64,000 nucleotides of DNA from Mycobacterium sherrisii (GTDB lineage Bacteria; Actinomycetota; Actinomycetes; Mycobacteriales; Mycobacteriaceae): assembly GCF_002102355.1 (NCBI RefSeq), contig NZ_LQPT01000104.1, positions 1 to 64,000 of the forward strand. The letters run 5' to 3'. Positions 39,794 to 49,000 of this stretch are shown in pieces. Below the pieces are notes generated by a model. That model saw nothing but the letters and a program-made list of their open reading frames with translations. It did not search any database and was not told where the DNA came from. The translations under genes and the position numbers were made by a program. The number at the start of each line of letters is the position of its first letter. Position 1 is the stretch's first letter.

Positions 39794-40156
39794 ATGGCCG
39801 AACAAGCCGGACCTTCACTAGCGGCCATCCGGGCGCAGCAGTCGGCCCTGGCGACTCGGCACGATTCGCTCGCCGATGCCGACCGAACGCTGCTGGACGT
39901 GCTGGCCGCCGCGCACGCCGCGAGCCGGGAAAACATCGAGCGCTTGGATGCGATCGCCGAGGAAATCGAGCATGCCGTGCCGATTTACGCCGGCTTGGCC
40001 GTGGACACTCCGCTGGGCGCGCGGGAGTTTCAGAGGTTCCTGGTGGCCAAACAACGCGAGATCGCCGCGGTGGTGGCGGACGCGCGCGAGCTGGACCGGG
40101 CGAAAGCTGCTGTGCTGGAACGCCTGCGGGGAACCTACGACACCCCCGCGGGGTAG
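39794..40156 (+). CDS. DUF4226 protein (Rv0025 homologue)
   Basis: 120 aa, all-helical, conserved in mycobacteria next to Rv0026. The key block is [29 protein letters not shown], shared with the next gene's LDTPAGARDFQRFLIGKLRDIRAVV, so the two are paralogues in the DUF4226 family. No membrane segment or signal. ATG 39794 lies 28 bp after the NlpC gene. Function unknown; position among esp-like and ESX genes suggests a role tied to type VII secretion. Confidence 0.88.
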   Translation: MAEQAGPSLAAIRAQQSALATRHDSLADADRTLLDVLAAAHAASRENIERLDAIAEEIEHAVPIYAGLAVDTPLGAREFQRFLVAKQREIAAVVADARELDRAKAAVLERLRGTYDTPAG

Positions 40157-40282
40157 CCGTGGCCATTCCTCCACAGCCGCGCCGCGGTGAATTGTCGAGG
40201 CCAACGGCTCTCACTACTGTCACCCGGCATGGAGGGGTCGCGACACCGCCCGCGCTGGGGCGCAGCGCAGTTGGCCTAGCCG

Positions 40283-41737
40283 ATGTCCACCTATGACGAG
40301 ATGCTGGCCACGGTGCGCGCGGTGCGTGACCGCACCGGCGATCCCAATGCGTGGCAAGCCGGCCTGACACCGGCGGAGCTGGCGGCGGTGATCACGCCGG
40401 CCACCCGGCCGGACCAGCTCGAGACGATCATGACCAAAATCCGTCAGCAACATCCCGAGGTCTTCAATCCTGGCTCTGCGCCCGTCGGCGCACCACGGCC
40501 CGAGCCGGCCCAGGGCCCCACGGATCGTTCTCAGGGCGCCGCCGCAGAGGCCATCGCGAACGCCGAAGCCGCTCTGGCACACCAGAATTCGGCCAGCGCA
40601 CAGTTGGATCTGCAAGTCATCTCGGCCATCATGAACGCGCACTTGAAAACTATCGACGGGGCAGACGCCCTAGCCGCGCTGCAACGCGAGACCGAACTCG
40701 CGGTGCGGATGCGTTCGGACCTGGATACGCCGGCAGGGGCGCGAGACTTTCAGCGCTTCCTCATCGGCAAGCTGCGAGACATCCGTGCGGTGGTCATGAA
40801 CGCCAGCCTGGATGACACGTCGAAGTCGGCGCTGATGGCCGCGTGGACATCGCTGTACGGCGTATCGACCGGGGACGGGGGCGCCTCCGGGGCGTCCGGG
40901 GCGGCACCGGCCCCCGCGACGGCCGCACCGACACCGAACCCTGGTCAACCGTCGCCCGGCCCAAACGCCGGGACCGACTGGGATCCGCTGCTGGATTCGC
41001 TGCTTCTCGACGATCCAGGGGTGCCCGCCGGCGGTCCGGTTGCCGGTCCGGCCGAGGCTGCCCCGGCGGCCGCGCCGCCCCCGGCGTTGCCGAGCATCCC
41101 CAACGTCGGGCTGGGGCCGGCACCGGGATCGATGGGCGGCTGGGGCGCGCCGAGCGGGTTCACCCCGTCGGAGCGCCAGGAAGGCACCGCGGCCGATCCG
41201 GCTCTCGAGGACCTGGCCGAGGACAGCCTGGGCGAGGATCCGCTCGACCCCGACTCGGATCGTCCCGACGAACGCGACGACGAACACGGACAGGACGTGT
41301 CGGACGACGCGTCGGGCGCCGAATCTTCGTCGTCGGGCCCCACCTCGGTGACGCTGCCCAATGGCGAGACCGTGACGGCGGCCAGCCCGCAATTGGCGGC
41401 CGTCATTCAGGCTGCGGTCGGGGGCGCATCCATTCCGGATGCGTTTCACCAGCAGGGCATCACCATTCCGGCGCCGGGCACCGCGGTCGCCGATCCGATC
41501 GAACCGCTACAGGTCGTGCCCGGTGACATCGGCATCTTCACCGACCGCCATGCCCTGGGCCTCGGCCATAGCAAGGCACTGCTCGACGGCCAGATTCAGC
41601 ACATTGCCACCGTAAGTGGGCCCAGCTTTCTAGGCTGGGAGCATCCGCCGGTGCCGTCCACCGCCACCGCCCCGGCCACAACCGAGGCACCGACACCAAC
41701 CAGGCCGGCGGCGACGCCGACCCCGCGAGAAAAGTGA
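40283..41737 (+). CDS. DUF4226 protein with acidic repeat region (Rv0026 homologue)
   Basis: 484 aa, a little longer than Rv0026. The helical N-terminus (about 1-190) contains the DUF4226 block LDTPAGARDFQRFLIGK. A Pro/Ala-rich stretch (200-300) and an acidic Asp/Glu/Ser stretch (about 300-350) follow. The C-terminal 110 residues form an ordered beta-rich domain with PLQVVPGDIGIFTDRHALGLGHSKALLDGQIQHI, like a second NlpC-style or lysozyme-like fold without a clear catalytic Cys. It ends in a Thr/Pro tail. The arrangement with an EspC-like and an EspD-like gene immediately downstream recalls the espA-espC-espD operon. Confidence 0.85.
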   Translation: MSTYDEMLATVRAVRDRTGDPNAWQAGLTPAELAAVITPATRPDQLETIMTKIRQQHPEVFNPGSAPVGAPRPEPAQGPTDRSQGAAAEAIANAEAALAHQNSASAQLDLQVISAIMNAHLKTIDGADALAALQRETELAVRMRSDLDTPAGARDFQRFLIGKLRDIRAVVMNASLDDTSKSALMAAWTSLYGVSTGDGGASGASGAAPAPATAAPTPNPGQPSPGPNAGTDWDPLLDSLLLDDPGVPAGGPVAGPAEAAPAAAPPPALPSIPNVGLGPAPGSMGGWGAPSGFTPSERQEGTAADPALEDLAEDSLGEDPLDPDSDRPDERDDEHGQDVSDDASGAESSSSGPTSVTLPNGETVTAASPQLAAVIQAAVGGASIPDAFHQQGITIPAPGTAVADPIEPLQVVPGDIGIFTDRHALGLGHSKALLDGQIQHIATVSGPSFLGWEHPPVPSTATAPATTEAPTPTRPAATPTPREK

Positions 41738-41779
41738 ACTCGCCGGCCCGGCCGGCGGCGCAGGAACAGGAGACACCCG

Positions 41780-42097
41780 ATGGCAGATCGAATCCAGGTG
41801 GCGCCGGCCCAGTTACGCGAAGCCGCGACCCATCACCAGGAGACCTCGGAGTACTTGCGGACTATTCCGTCCACGCACGCGGCGATCCAGGAGAGCCTCG
41901 ATTCGCTCGGCCCGATTTTCGGTGAACTCCGCGAGGCGGGGCGCGAACTGCTCGAGCTGCGCCGCCAGTGCTACGAGCAGCAGGCCGACGAACACGCTGA
42001 CATGGCGCACAAACTGACCGTGTCGGCCACGACGTGGGATCAGCACGAGCAAGATGCGGCCGGCGCGCTCGGCCGGGTCGTCGACGGCGGTCGATGA
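41780..42097 (+). CDS. EspC-like type VII secretion target (Rv0027 homologue)
   Basis: A 105-aa helical protein of the DUF2580/EspC-like family: IQVAPAQLREAATHHQETSEYL at the start and a second long helix with ATTWDQHEQDAAGALGRVV. EspC-family proteins are co-secreted by ESX-1 and needed for EsxA export in M. tuberculosis. Same length as Rv0027. GGAGA lies before ATG 41780. Overlap with the next gene is 4 nt (ATGA). Actual secretion here is inference. Confidence 0.87.
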   Translation: MADRIQVAPAQLREAATHHQETSEYLRTIPSTHAAIQESLDSLGPIFGELREAGRELLELRRQCYEQQADEHADMAHKLTVSATTWDQHEQDAAGALGRVVDGGR

Positions 42098-42405
42098 CAG
42101 ACGCCAATCCCGCCTTCGACACCGTTCACCCGAGTGGCCACATCCTGGTCCGCTCCTGCCGCGGCGGGTACATGCACAGCGTCGCGCTGAGCGAGGAGGC
42201 GATGGATACCGACGCCGCGACCCTCGCCCGGGCCATCCTGTTGACCGCGGACGTGTCGTGGCTCAAGGCGCTGCTGGAAGTTCGTCAGGAGATCGTCGCG
42301 GCCGGACACACACCGTCGGCGGAGGTCCCGACACCGCACGATCTCGATGCGGCCATCGAGAAACTGCTGGCGCACAAGTTGCGCCGCCGCGACAGTACGG
42401 ACTAG
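42094..42405 (+). CDS. DUF2694 (EspD-like) protein (Rv0028 homologue)
   Basis: 103 aa with a YbaB-like fold predicted from the pattern HPSGHILVRSCRGGYMHSVALSEEAM followed by long helices (LARAILLTADVSWLKALLEVRQEIV). DUF2694 contains EspD, which stabilises EspA and EspC, so this may be a chaperone-like partner of the two preceding genes. ATG 42094 overlaps the upstream stop. The stop at 42403-42405 overlaps the stop of a small convergent ORF. Confidence 0.85.
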   Translation: MTDANPAFDTVHPSGHILVRSCRGGYMHSVALSEEAMDTDAATLARAILLTADVSWLKALLEVRQEIVAAGHTPSAEVPTPHDLDAAIEKLLAHKLRRRDSTD

Positions 42406-42545
42406 ATCAGCCAGGGCTTGGCGGCATCGGGATCCGGCGCGATGTCGCTTGGTGGCTCGATCGGGTTGGCGCCGAACAACTCTCGGGCCCGGCCGAGCAG
42501 GGCGCGCACTTCGTCGAGTTGTTGCTGTAGCGCGGAGTCGGCCAT
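42402..42545 (-). CDS. Candidate 47-aa small protein, convergent to the EspD-like gene
   Basis: Starting at ATG 42545 the minus strand encodes MADSALQQQLDEVRAL, then LGRARELFG, ANPIEPPSDI, APDPDAAKPWLI and TAG. About 40 of 47 codons end in G or C, like neighbouring real genes. The N-terminal half is a clear amphipathic helix and the C-terminal half is Pro/Asp-rich. It fills most of the 222-bp gap between the EspD-like gene and the next gene, and its stop overlaps the EspD-like stop. No ribosome binding site is obvious. Function unknown. Confidence 0.6.
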   Translation of the reverse strand: MADSALQQQLDEVRALLGRARELFGANPIEPPSDIAPDPDAAKPWLI

Positions 42546-42627
42546 GAGCTCACGCTACCCAGCGCATCGGTGCCGCACAATTCACCTTCGCTCAAGCAGT
42601 TTGCCGAACGGTCGGTAGTCTGGCCGG

Positions 42628-44127
42628 GTGGCGATCTTCGGTCGAATGACGGCGCGCCAGCGCCTCCGGAGAGCTACCCGGGAATCATTGTCGATTCCGG
42701 CCTTCAGCTCTCCTACCGATTGCACTCCGTGGGTGATCGGCGGGCTCTGGCCGGCCGAGTTGGCGATGGTGACCGACGAAACCGCCCCGCTCGCAGAGTA
42801 TCTCGAAAAGGATCTGCAGCGAATCGTCAGCAGCGCGAACAAGCAGCTGGGGATGGTCAAGCGCGCCGGACTCAGCGAGCAGGGCCGCAAGGCGGCCGAG
42901 GCCCGCATCGTCGAGGACGCGCGTGCCCGCGCCGTCCGCCGAGTCGAATCGACGATGCGCCAGCTGGACCTGATGAAGACACAGCTGCGCGCGCGCCGTC
43001 ACAGCGTGCCGGTCGAGAGCCGGGCGGGCGCAGCGGATCTGGACAAAACGCAGATCATCCCCGTGGTTCCTCCCGCCCACCGTTCGGTCCCCGACCGGGC
43101 GCTCGACACGACGCAGGTCATCCCGGCGACGACGCAGCCCGAAGTCGCCGAGCCGGCCGATGATCAAACCGAGGTGATCGGCACCGCGCAACCCGCGCCC
43201 GACGAGTCGACGACCGTCGAAAAATCGGTCACCGCAACGTCCGGCGGCGATGACAAGCACGACTCCGCGGCGGGAAGGCATCGCGCCCCGTCGCTGGCCG
43301 AAACCAAGGCGGTCAGCAGCCCGGCCGAGCCGCCGCCGGAACCCGAGCCGGTGACCGCCGTTGAGCCGGTGGTCGACGTGCCCGCCGAGGTACCGGCCGT
43401 CAGCGAACCGCAGCCCGAGCCCGAACCCGAGGCGGACCAGGAACCCGAACCGCAACCCGAGGCCGCGCCCACCCAGGCGGACACCGAAACCGAAACCGAG
43501 CGGCTGCAGCGCCTGCTGGCATTCCTGGTTCGCCAAGAACCGCAACTGAACTGGGCCGTCGGAGACCTCGCGGACGGCACCACACTGGTGGTCACCGACG
43601 TGGCGCACGGCTGGATCCCGCCGGGCGTCGAGCTACCGGAGGGCGTGCGGCTATTAGCGCCCGGCCGGCGCGCGGGCAGGGCGCACGCGCTACTCGGGGC
43701 TGCCCGCCTGGCCGCGACGTATACCCCCGGCGACCCGGTCGGCCGGCCGGGCGACTTCGGCCCGACACCCCGGTCGGGGGCGGCCCGCGAACTTCCCGCA
43801 GTGCAAGATCTGGGCTGGGAGCTGAGCCGACTCACGCACTGGCGCGACGGACTACCGCGGTTGGTCCACACCTTGGCCAAGGCGGCCAGCGCGGGAACCG
43901 GCGTCGTCGAAGAGGAAGCCGAGCTGTTGCGGGTCCACCTCGACACCGCCCGCTACCAGCTGTTCAGCCAGTACCCGGATGTCGACTCGGCACTCTTGCT
44001 GAATTGCCTACTGCTGGCGGTCACCGATGCCAGCGTCTCCGGTGACGCGGTATCGGCGAACTATCACTTGGCGTGGTTCCAGAAACTCGACGAGCCGCCA
44101 GCCAGCCGTTGGACCGCCGGCAGCTGA
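42628..44127 (+). CDS. DUF5632/DUF5631-type protein (Rv0029 homologue)
   Basis: 499 aa against 365 in M. tuberculosis as I recall it; the extra length is in the middle. The N-terminal domain has RRATRESLSIPAFSSPTDCTPWVIGGLWP, then a helical region (55-125). A disordered Pro/Glu/Thr-rich insert spans about 130-290 (many PEPEPE-type runs), and the C-terminal domain shows LNWAVGDLADGTTLVVTDVAHGWIPPGV, ELPAVQDLGWELSRLTHWRDGLPRLVHTLAKAASAGTG and ANYHLAWFQ. M. tuberculosis has paralogues in the ESX-2 region (Rv3899c), linking the cluster to ESX-2. GTG 42628 starts the conserved part. Function unknown. Confidence 0.88.
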   Translation: MAIFGRMTARQRLRRATRESLSIPAFSSPTDCTPWVIGGLWPAELAMVTDETAPLAEYLEKDLQRIVSSANKQLGMVKRAGLSEQGRKAAEARIVEDARARAVRRVESTMRQLDLMKTQLRARRHSVPVESRAGAADLDKTQIIPVVPPAHRSVPDRALDTTQVIPATTQPEVAEPADDQTEVIGTAQPAPDESTTVEKSVTATSGGDDKHDSAAGRHRAPSLAETKAVSSPAEPPPEPEPVTAVEPVVDVPAEVPAVSEPQPEPEPEADQEPEPQPEAAPTQADTETETERLQRLLAFLVRQEPQLNWAVGDLADGTTLVVTDVAHGWIPPGVELPEGVRLLAPGRRAGRAHALLGAARLAATYTPGDPVGRPGDFGPTPRSGAARELPAVQDLGWELSRLTHWRDGLPRLVHTLAKAASAGTGVVEEEAELLRVHLDTARYQLFSQYPDVDSALLLNCLLLAVTDASVSGDAVSANYHLAWFQKLDEPPASRWTAGS

Positions 44128-44182
44128 CGCCTCGGCGGCAAACTGTGAATTGACGCTGGTTGGAGGGGTCGATGATACTGAC

Positions 44183-44512
44183 ATGGTGTCGGGGTCGGGC
44201 GGTCGCAGCGAACGGAGCGGCCTGAAAGACCGAGACCTCGTCGAGGCGGTATTACGTGAACTGAGCGAGGCGGCCGACAAGTGGGAAGCCCTGGTCGCCC
44301 AGGCCGAGACGGTCACCTACAGCGTGGACTTGGGGGATATTCGCGCCGTGGCAAACTCCGACGGCAAGCTGGTCGAGCTGACGCTGCATCCCGGCGTGAT
44401 GACGGGCTACGCCCATTCGGAGCTGGCCGACCGACTGAACCTGGCCATCGCCGCACTGCGCGAAGAGGCAGAAGCCGACAATCGGGCGAGGTACGGCGGC
44501 GAGCTGCACTGA
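44183..44512 (+). CDS. DUF2710 (YbaB-like) protein (Rv0030 homologue)
   Basis: 109 aa, the same length as Rv0030 as I remember it. GLKDRDLVEAVLRELSEAADKWEALVAQAETV is a long helix; VDLGDIRAVANSDGKLVELTLHPGVMTGYAHSELADRLNLAIAALREE is a YbaB/EbfC-like beta-hairpin plus helix. In ESX loci such small YbaB-like proteins (EspL, EspD) act as chaperones or stabilisers. ATG 44183 or GTG 44186 can serve as start. eccB follows after 51 bp. Confidence 0.87.
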   Translation: MVSGSGGRSERSGLKDRDLVEAVLRELSEAADKWEALVAQAETVTYSVDLGDIRAVANSDGKLVELTLHPGVMTGYAHSELADRLNLAIAALREEAEADNRARYGGELH

Positions 44513-44563
44513 CGCCGGCGTCGATGCAGCAACATTGGGGCGACCGCCGAAAGGAGAAGAACC

Positions 44564-46060
44564 GTGCCGCTCAATCTGTCCAATCGGGATCAGAATTCGG
44601 GGCACCTGTTCTACAACCGGCGATTGCGGGCCGCGATCACTCGGTTCTCGGTGCGGATGAAGCACGACGACCGCAAACAGCAAGCGGCGGTGGCGCTGTC
44701 GATTGTGCTCGTGGTCATCGGCGTCGGGTGGATGGCCCTGCTGCATATCATGAAGCCCTCCGGGCTGATCGGCCAGTCATCGATCATTGGTGACCGCGAT
44801 ACCGGTGCGATCTACGCGATGCTCAACGGTCGGCTCTACCCCGCGCTCAACCTGACCTCGGCACGCCTGGCGGTCGGCAGTGCGGGCAGCCCTACCTGGG
44901 TGCGGGCCGGCGAAATTGCGAAATATCCGACCGGTCCGACGATCGGCATTCCCGGCGCCCCGGACAGCCTGCCCGTCACCGCAAGTGCCGAGTCGGCATG
45001 GTCGGTGTGCGACACCGCCGCCACCCGGGGCAGCGGGACCGCGCCGGTGGTCACGGCGATCGCCGGCCAACTCGCCCCGCTCGGTCGTTCGCAGCCGATG
45101 AGCCCAAGGCAGGCAATCCTGACCACCCACAAGGGCGCGACCTATGTGGTCTGGCACAACCAACGGTCCCGCATCGATCCTGCGGACCGGTCGGTGACGT
45201 TCAACCTGGGGCTCGATCCCGGAGCGACGTACCCGATCGAAATCTCCAACGCGCTTTTCGATGCGATGCCCTCGACGGAACCCCTTGTGCTGCCGACCAT
45301 TCCGGGCCGTGGAACACCGTCGCGATGGCTGCCCGGCTCGATCGTGGGCAGGGTCCTGGAAACTCGGGACGCCAACGGCACCGTCAACGGGTTCTACGTT
45401 CTGTTGCCCGACGGCGTGCAAAAGATCACCAGCTTCGTCGCCGACCTACTGCGGACCGCCGATTCCGAAGGCGCGGCGACACCCACCCTCGTCGCCCCCG
45501 ACAAGCTGATCCAGATCCCGGTAGTCGACGTCCTCGACGTCGACTACTACCCGTCGGAAAAGCTGGAATTCGTTGACACCAACGCGAATCCGGTGACCTG
45601 CGTGGGATGGGCGAAGCAGAGCGGCGACCCGCAGGCCCGGATCGCCGTCCTGACCGGACGCGGACTGCCGGTTGCGATCGGGATGGATCCGCGGGTGGTG
45701 CATCTGGTTCGCGACGACCGCGACGCCAATTCCGTTGAAGCGCAACAGGCATTGATACTGCCCGGCGCCGCGAACTTCGTCACGACGACCAGCGGTGTCG
45801 CCACCGCGGACAGCCGGGAAAGCTTGTACTGGATCTCACCGCAAGGTGTGCGGTATGGAATCCAATCCGATCACGCGACCTTGCAGGCGCTGGGGCTGGA
45901 CCCCAAGCTTGCCGTGCAAGCACCCTGGCCGATCGTGCGCACCTTCGCGCCTGGCCCGGCGATCGGCCGCGATGCGGCCCTGGTGTCACGCGACGCCGTC
46001 GTCGCAGGCGGCGCCGTGGCACCGATTCCCGATCTCAACGAATTGACAGGCGGGGGCTAA
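44564..46060 (+). CDS. eccB: ESX-2-like type VII secretion core protein EccB
   Basis: 498 aa. A cytosolic N-terminus (PLNLSNRDQNSGHLFYNRRLRAAITRFSVRM) precedes one membrane helix (about 42-64) and a large periplasmic domain with LYPALNLTSARLAVGS, IGIPGAPDSLPV, FYVLLPDGVQKI and LVRDDRDANSVEAQQALILPGAANFV. EccB is part of the ESX membrane complex with EccC, EccD and EccE. The N-terminus matches EccB2 (Rv3895c) far better than EccB1 or EccB3, so this is an ESX-2-type protein. GTG 44564 has AAGGAGAAG upstream. eccC starts 6 bp after its stop. Confidence 0.94.
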   Translation: MPLNLSNRDQNSGHLFYNRRLRAAITRFSVRMKHDDRKQQAAVALSIVLVVIGVGWMALLHIMKPSGLIGQSSIIGDRDTGAIYAMLNGRLYPALNLTSARLAVGSAGSPTWVRAGEIAKYPTGPTIGIPGAPDSLPVTASAESAWSVCDTAATRGSGTAPVVTAIAGQLAPLGRSQPMSPRQAILTTHKGATYVVWHNQRSRIDPADRSVTFNLGLDPGATYPIEISNALFDAMPSTEPLVLPTIPGRGTPSRWLPGSIVGRVLETRDANGTVNGFYVLLPDGVQKITSFVADLLRTADSEGAATPTLVAPDKLIQIPVVDVLDVDYYPSEKLEFVDTNANPVTCVGWAKQSGDPQARIAVLTGRGLPVAIGMDPRVVHLVRDDRDANSVEAQQALILPGAANFVTTTSGVATADSRESLYWISPQGVRYGIQSDHATLQALGLDPKLAVQAPWPIVRTFAPGPAIGRDAALVSRDAVVAGGAVAPIPDLNELTGGG

Positions 46061-46066
46061 ACACCG

Positions 46067-49000
46067 ATGTCCAAACGAGGTTTCGTCCGAGGCGCCCGCC
46101 AGCCGGCGCCCAATGTACCGCCGGTGCGAATCGCCGTCGCCGCACCGTTGGCGTTGCCCGAGCGCGAACCCCGCAACATCCTGCTGATGATCGCGGTACC
46201 GGCGCTGCTTGTCGGCATCATCGGCACCCTGGTCGTGATGTACGCCTCGGGGATCCGGTCCATGCAGTCGGGGTTCTTCCCGATGATCGGCTTGGTCGGA
46301 TTCGGCACGCTGATGTTCAGCGGACGGCTCGGCCGCGGCCGCCGGATCAGCTGGGGCGAGCAGGAAAAGCAGCGGCGCAGTTATCTGCGCCAGCTCGACG
46401 AGGACCGCGACGAAGTTCAACGGGCCGCTCAGCGTCAGCGCCACAGCCAGCTGTTCGTGCATGGTGATCCGCAGCAGCTGGACACCGTCATCGGCGGTCC
46501 GCGGATGTGGGAGCGCCGACCCGCCGATCCCGATTTCCTGGAGGTGCGCCTGGGAATCGGGATCCAGCAGGCCAGCGAATCGGCCGTGTCCCTGCAGTGG
46601 CCCGACGTCCCGATAGGCGAGGAGCTCGAACCCGTAACCGGCGGTGCGCTAAGGGATTTCATCCTCGAACAGAGCAAGATCCGCGGAATCGGCAAGGTCT
46701 TGAGCCTGAGGTCGGAGCCCGGGTTCAGCTTCATCGGCGACGATCCCGCCGAACTGCACAGCCTGGCCCGATCGATCCTGTGCTCGCTGGCGGTTTACCA
46801 CAGCCCCAGCGACGTCAAAGTCATGGTGGTCACTCGCCATCCGGAGCTGTGGTCGTGGCTGGTCTGGTTGCCGCACAACCAGCACGACGAGATGTTCGAC
46901 GCCTGCGGGCTACGCCGGTTGGTGTTCACCTCGCCCACCGAACTGGAGGAGGCGCTCGACGCCGAGCTGCACCGCAAGGGCCGTGGCCCGTGGACACCGC
47001 CGGTGGGAATGAGCCCCACGTCGATGCCGTCGCCGATCGAATCGAGCACCGGCACGGCGTTGGGCCCGCATTGGGTGATCGTGGACGACAACGTCGGCAC
47101 CCCCGAGCAGTGGGAGGGAGTGACCGGGCAGAAGGGAATGGCCGGAATCACCGTGCTGCGGTTGGCGACCCGCGCGGGGTTGGGCATCGGATTCAGCGAC
47201 GACGCGGAGCGTTTCCAGTTGCGCGAGGGTCGGCTGAACCACCGCGGTGCGTTCTATGCCGTCGCGGACATGCTCGCCGAGAGCACGGCCAATCGCTACG
47301 CGCGAGCATTGGCCCGCTGGTCGCCGATGAGCGCCGGTGAGCTCTCGGAGACCGACAGTCAGGGCGGTGAACTGTTGCGCGCGTTGGGCATCAGCGATCC
47401 GCGTGAACTGGACGTGGACAGGCTCTGGGGCGAGAGCCGCGGCCGTGGCGACCATAAATGGGCGATGGTGCCCGTGGGCGTCAAGCAGGGTGGCGATTTA
47501 CAACATATTATCCTGCGCGCCAAGGACTTTGGTGGGTTCGGATTTCACTCGGTGGTGATCGGGACGTCTGGGTCCGGAAAGTCCGAATACTTCCTGTCGC
47601 TGTGCACCGGGATCGCGTTGACCCATTCCCCCGAGACGTTCATCGTGATCTTCGTCGACATGAAGTTCGAATCGGCAGCCCAAGACCTGCAGGGGTTCCC
47701 GCACGTCGCGGGTTCGCTGTCCAACCTGGGCAAGGACGATCGGCACCTCGCCGAGCGCATGCGCAAGGCCGTCAACGGCGAGATCGCCCGGCGCTACCGA
47801 CTTTTCAACGAAGCCGGCGCGCGCGACGCCAACGAGTACGAGGAGATGCGGCTTGCCGGGCGGGATTTGGAGCCCGTGCCGATCCTGCTGGTGATCATCG
47901 ACGAATACCTCGAACTGTTCATCCACCACCCGGAGTGGATCGACCTGGTCATCCACATCGGTCAGGAAGGCCGCGGCTGCAACGTCTTCTTTACCCTCGG
48001 CGGACAGCGCCTCGATCTGTCTTCGCTCAGTAAGGTCAAGAGCAACATCGCATTTCGGGTCGCCCTGCGTGCCGAGACGGCCGAGGACTCCCGCGACGTG
48101 ATCGGCAGCGACGCGGCGCTGCATCTGCCGTCGAAGGAAAACGGCTACGCGCTGCTCAAGGTGGGGCCGCGCGACCTCGAGCAGTTCCGCTGCTTCTACG
48201 TGTCCGCCCCGTTCGTGGTGCCCAAGCGGGTCGTCAACGTGAACAAGACCGTCGACGTCAGCTTTTCCCAACCCCGGGCGCTGACCTGGGCCTACCAGCC
48301 GCTCAGCGAGGCCGACAGCCAGGCGCTGTCCGTCGCCGACGAACCCGATGAACCCGACGAGTTCCTGTTCCACGCCGACGGGTTCCGCAAGAAGAAGCTG
48401 GTCGACGTCATCCGCGAGTCGCTGATCACCCACAGCGCGCGCCCCCCGCACCAAATCTGGCTTCCGCCTTTGGAAGACAGCGAGCCGATCGATGTATTGG
48501 TGGCGAGTTGGCGGGGCAAGCCGTGGTACGTCGACTACGGACAGAACCCCGGCCTGGTGTTGCCGGTCGGCGTCGTCGACATCCCCGAAGAGCACGCGCA
48601 GCGCGTGCATGCCATCGACGCGGAGATGGACAACATCATGGTGGTGGCCACCGCCCAGCGCGGCAAGTCCACCACGCTGATGTCGTTGATCACCTCGGCG
48701 GCATTGATGTACCGGCCGGAGCGGGTGACGTTCTTTTGCATCGGCGCCTCGCTGTACCCGGTCGAAGACCTGCCGCATGTGGCGTCGGTGGTCAGCCAGA
48801 CCGACAACGAGGGCGTCTCGCGGACCGTCGCGTCGATCGAGGGCTTGATCCTGGCCCGGGAGGCCGCGTTTAAGCAGTACCAGATCGACATCTCCGAATT
48901 CCGGGAACGGCGGTTCGGAACCGAGCGGGAAGGCGGCACCGACCCGGCCGACAAGTTCGGCGACGTCTTCCTCGTCGTCGACAACTTCAGCGACCTGTAC

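Noticed and set aside
41780-42097. WXG100 (EsxA/EsxB-type) protein
   Set aside because: Size fits, but there is no Trp-x-Gly turn; the sequence fits the EspC-like family better.
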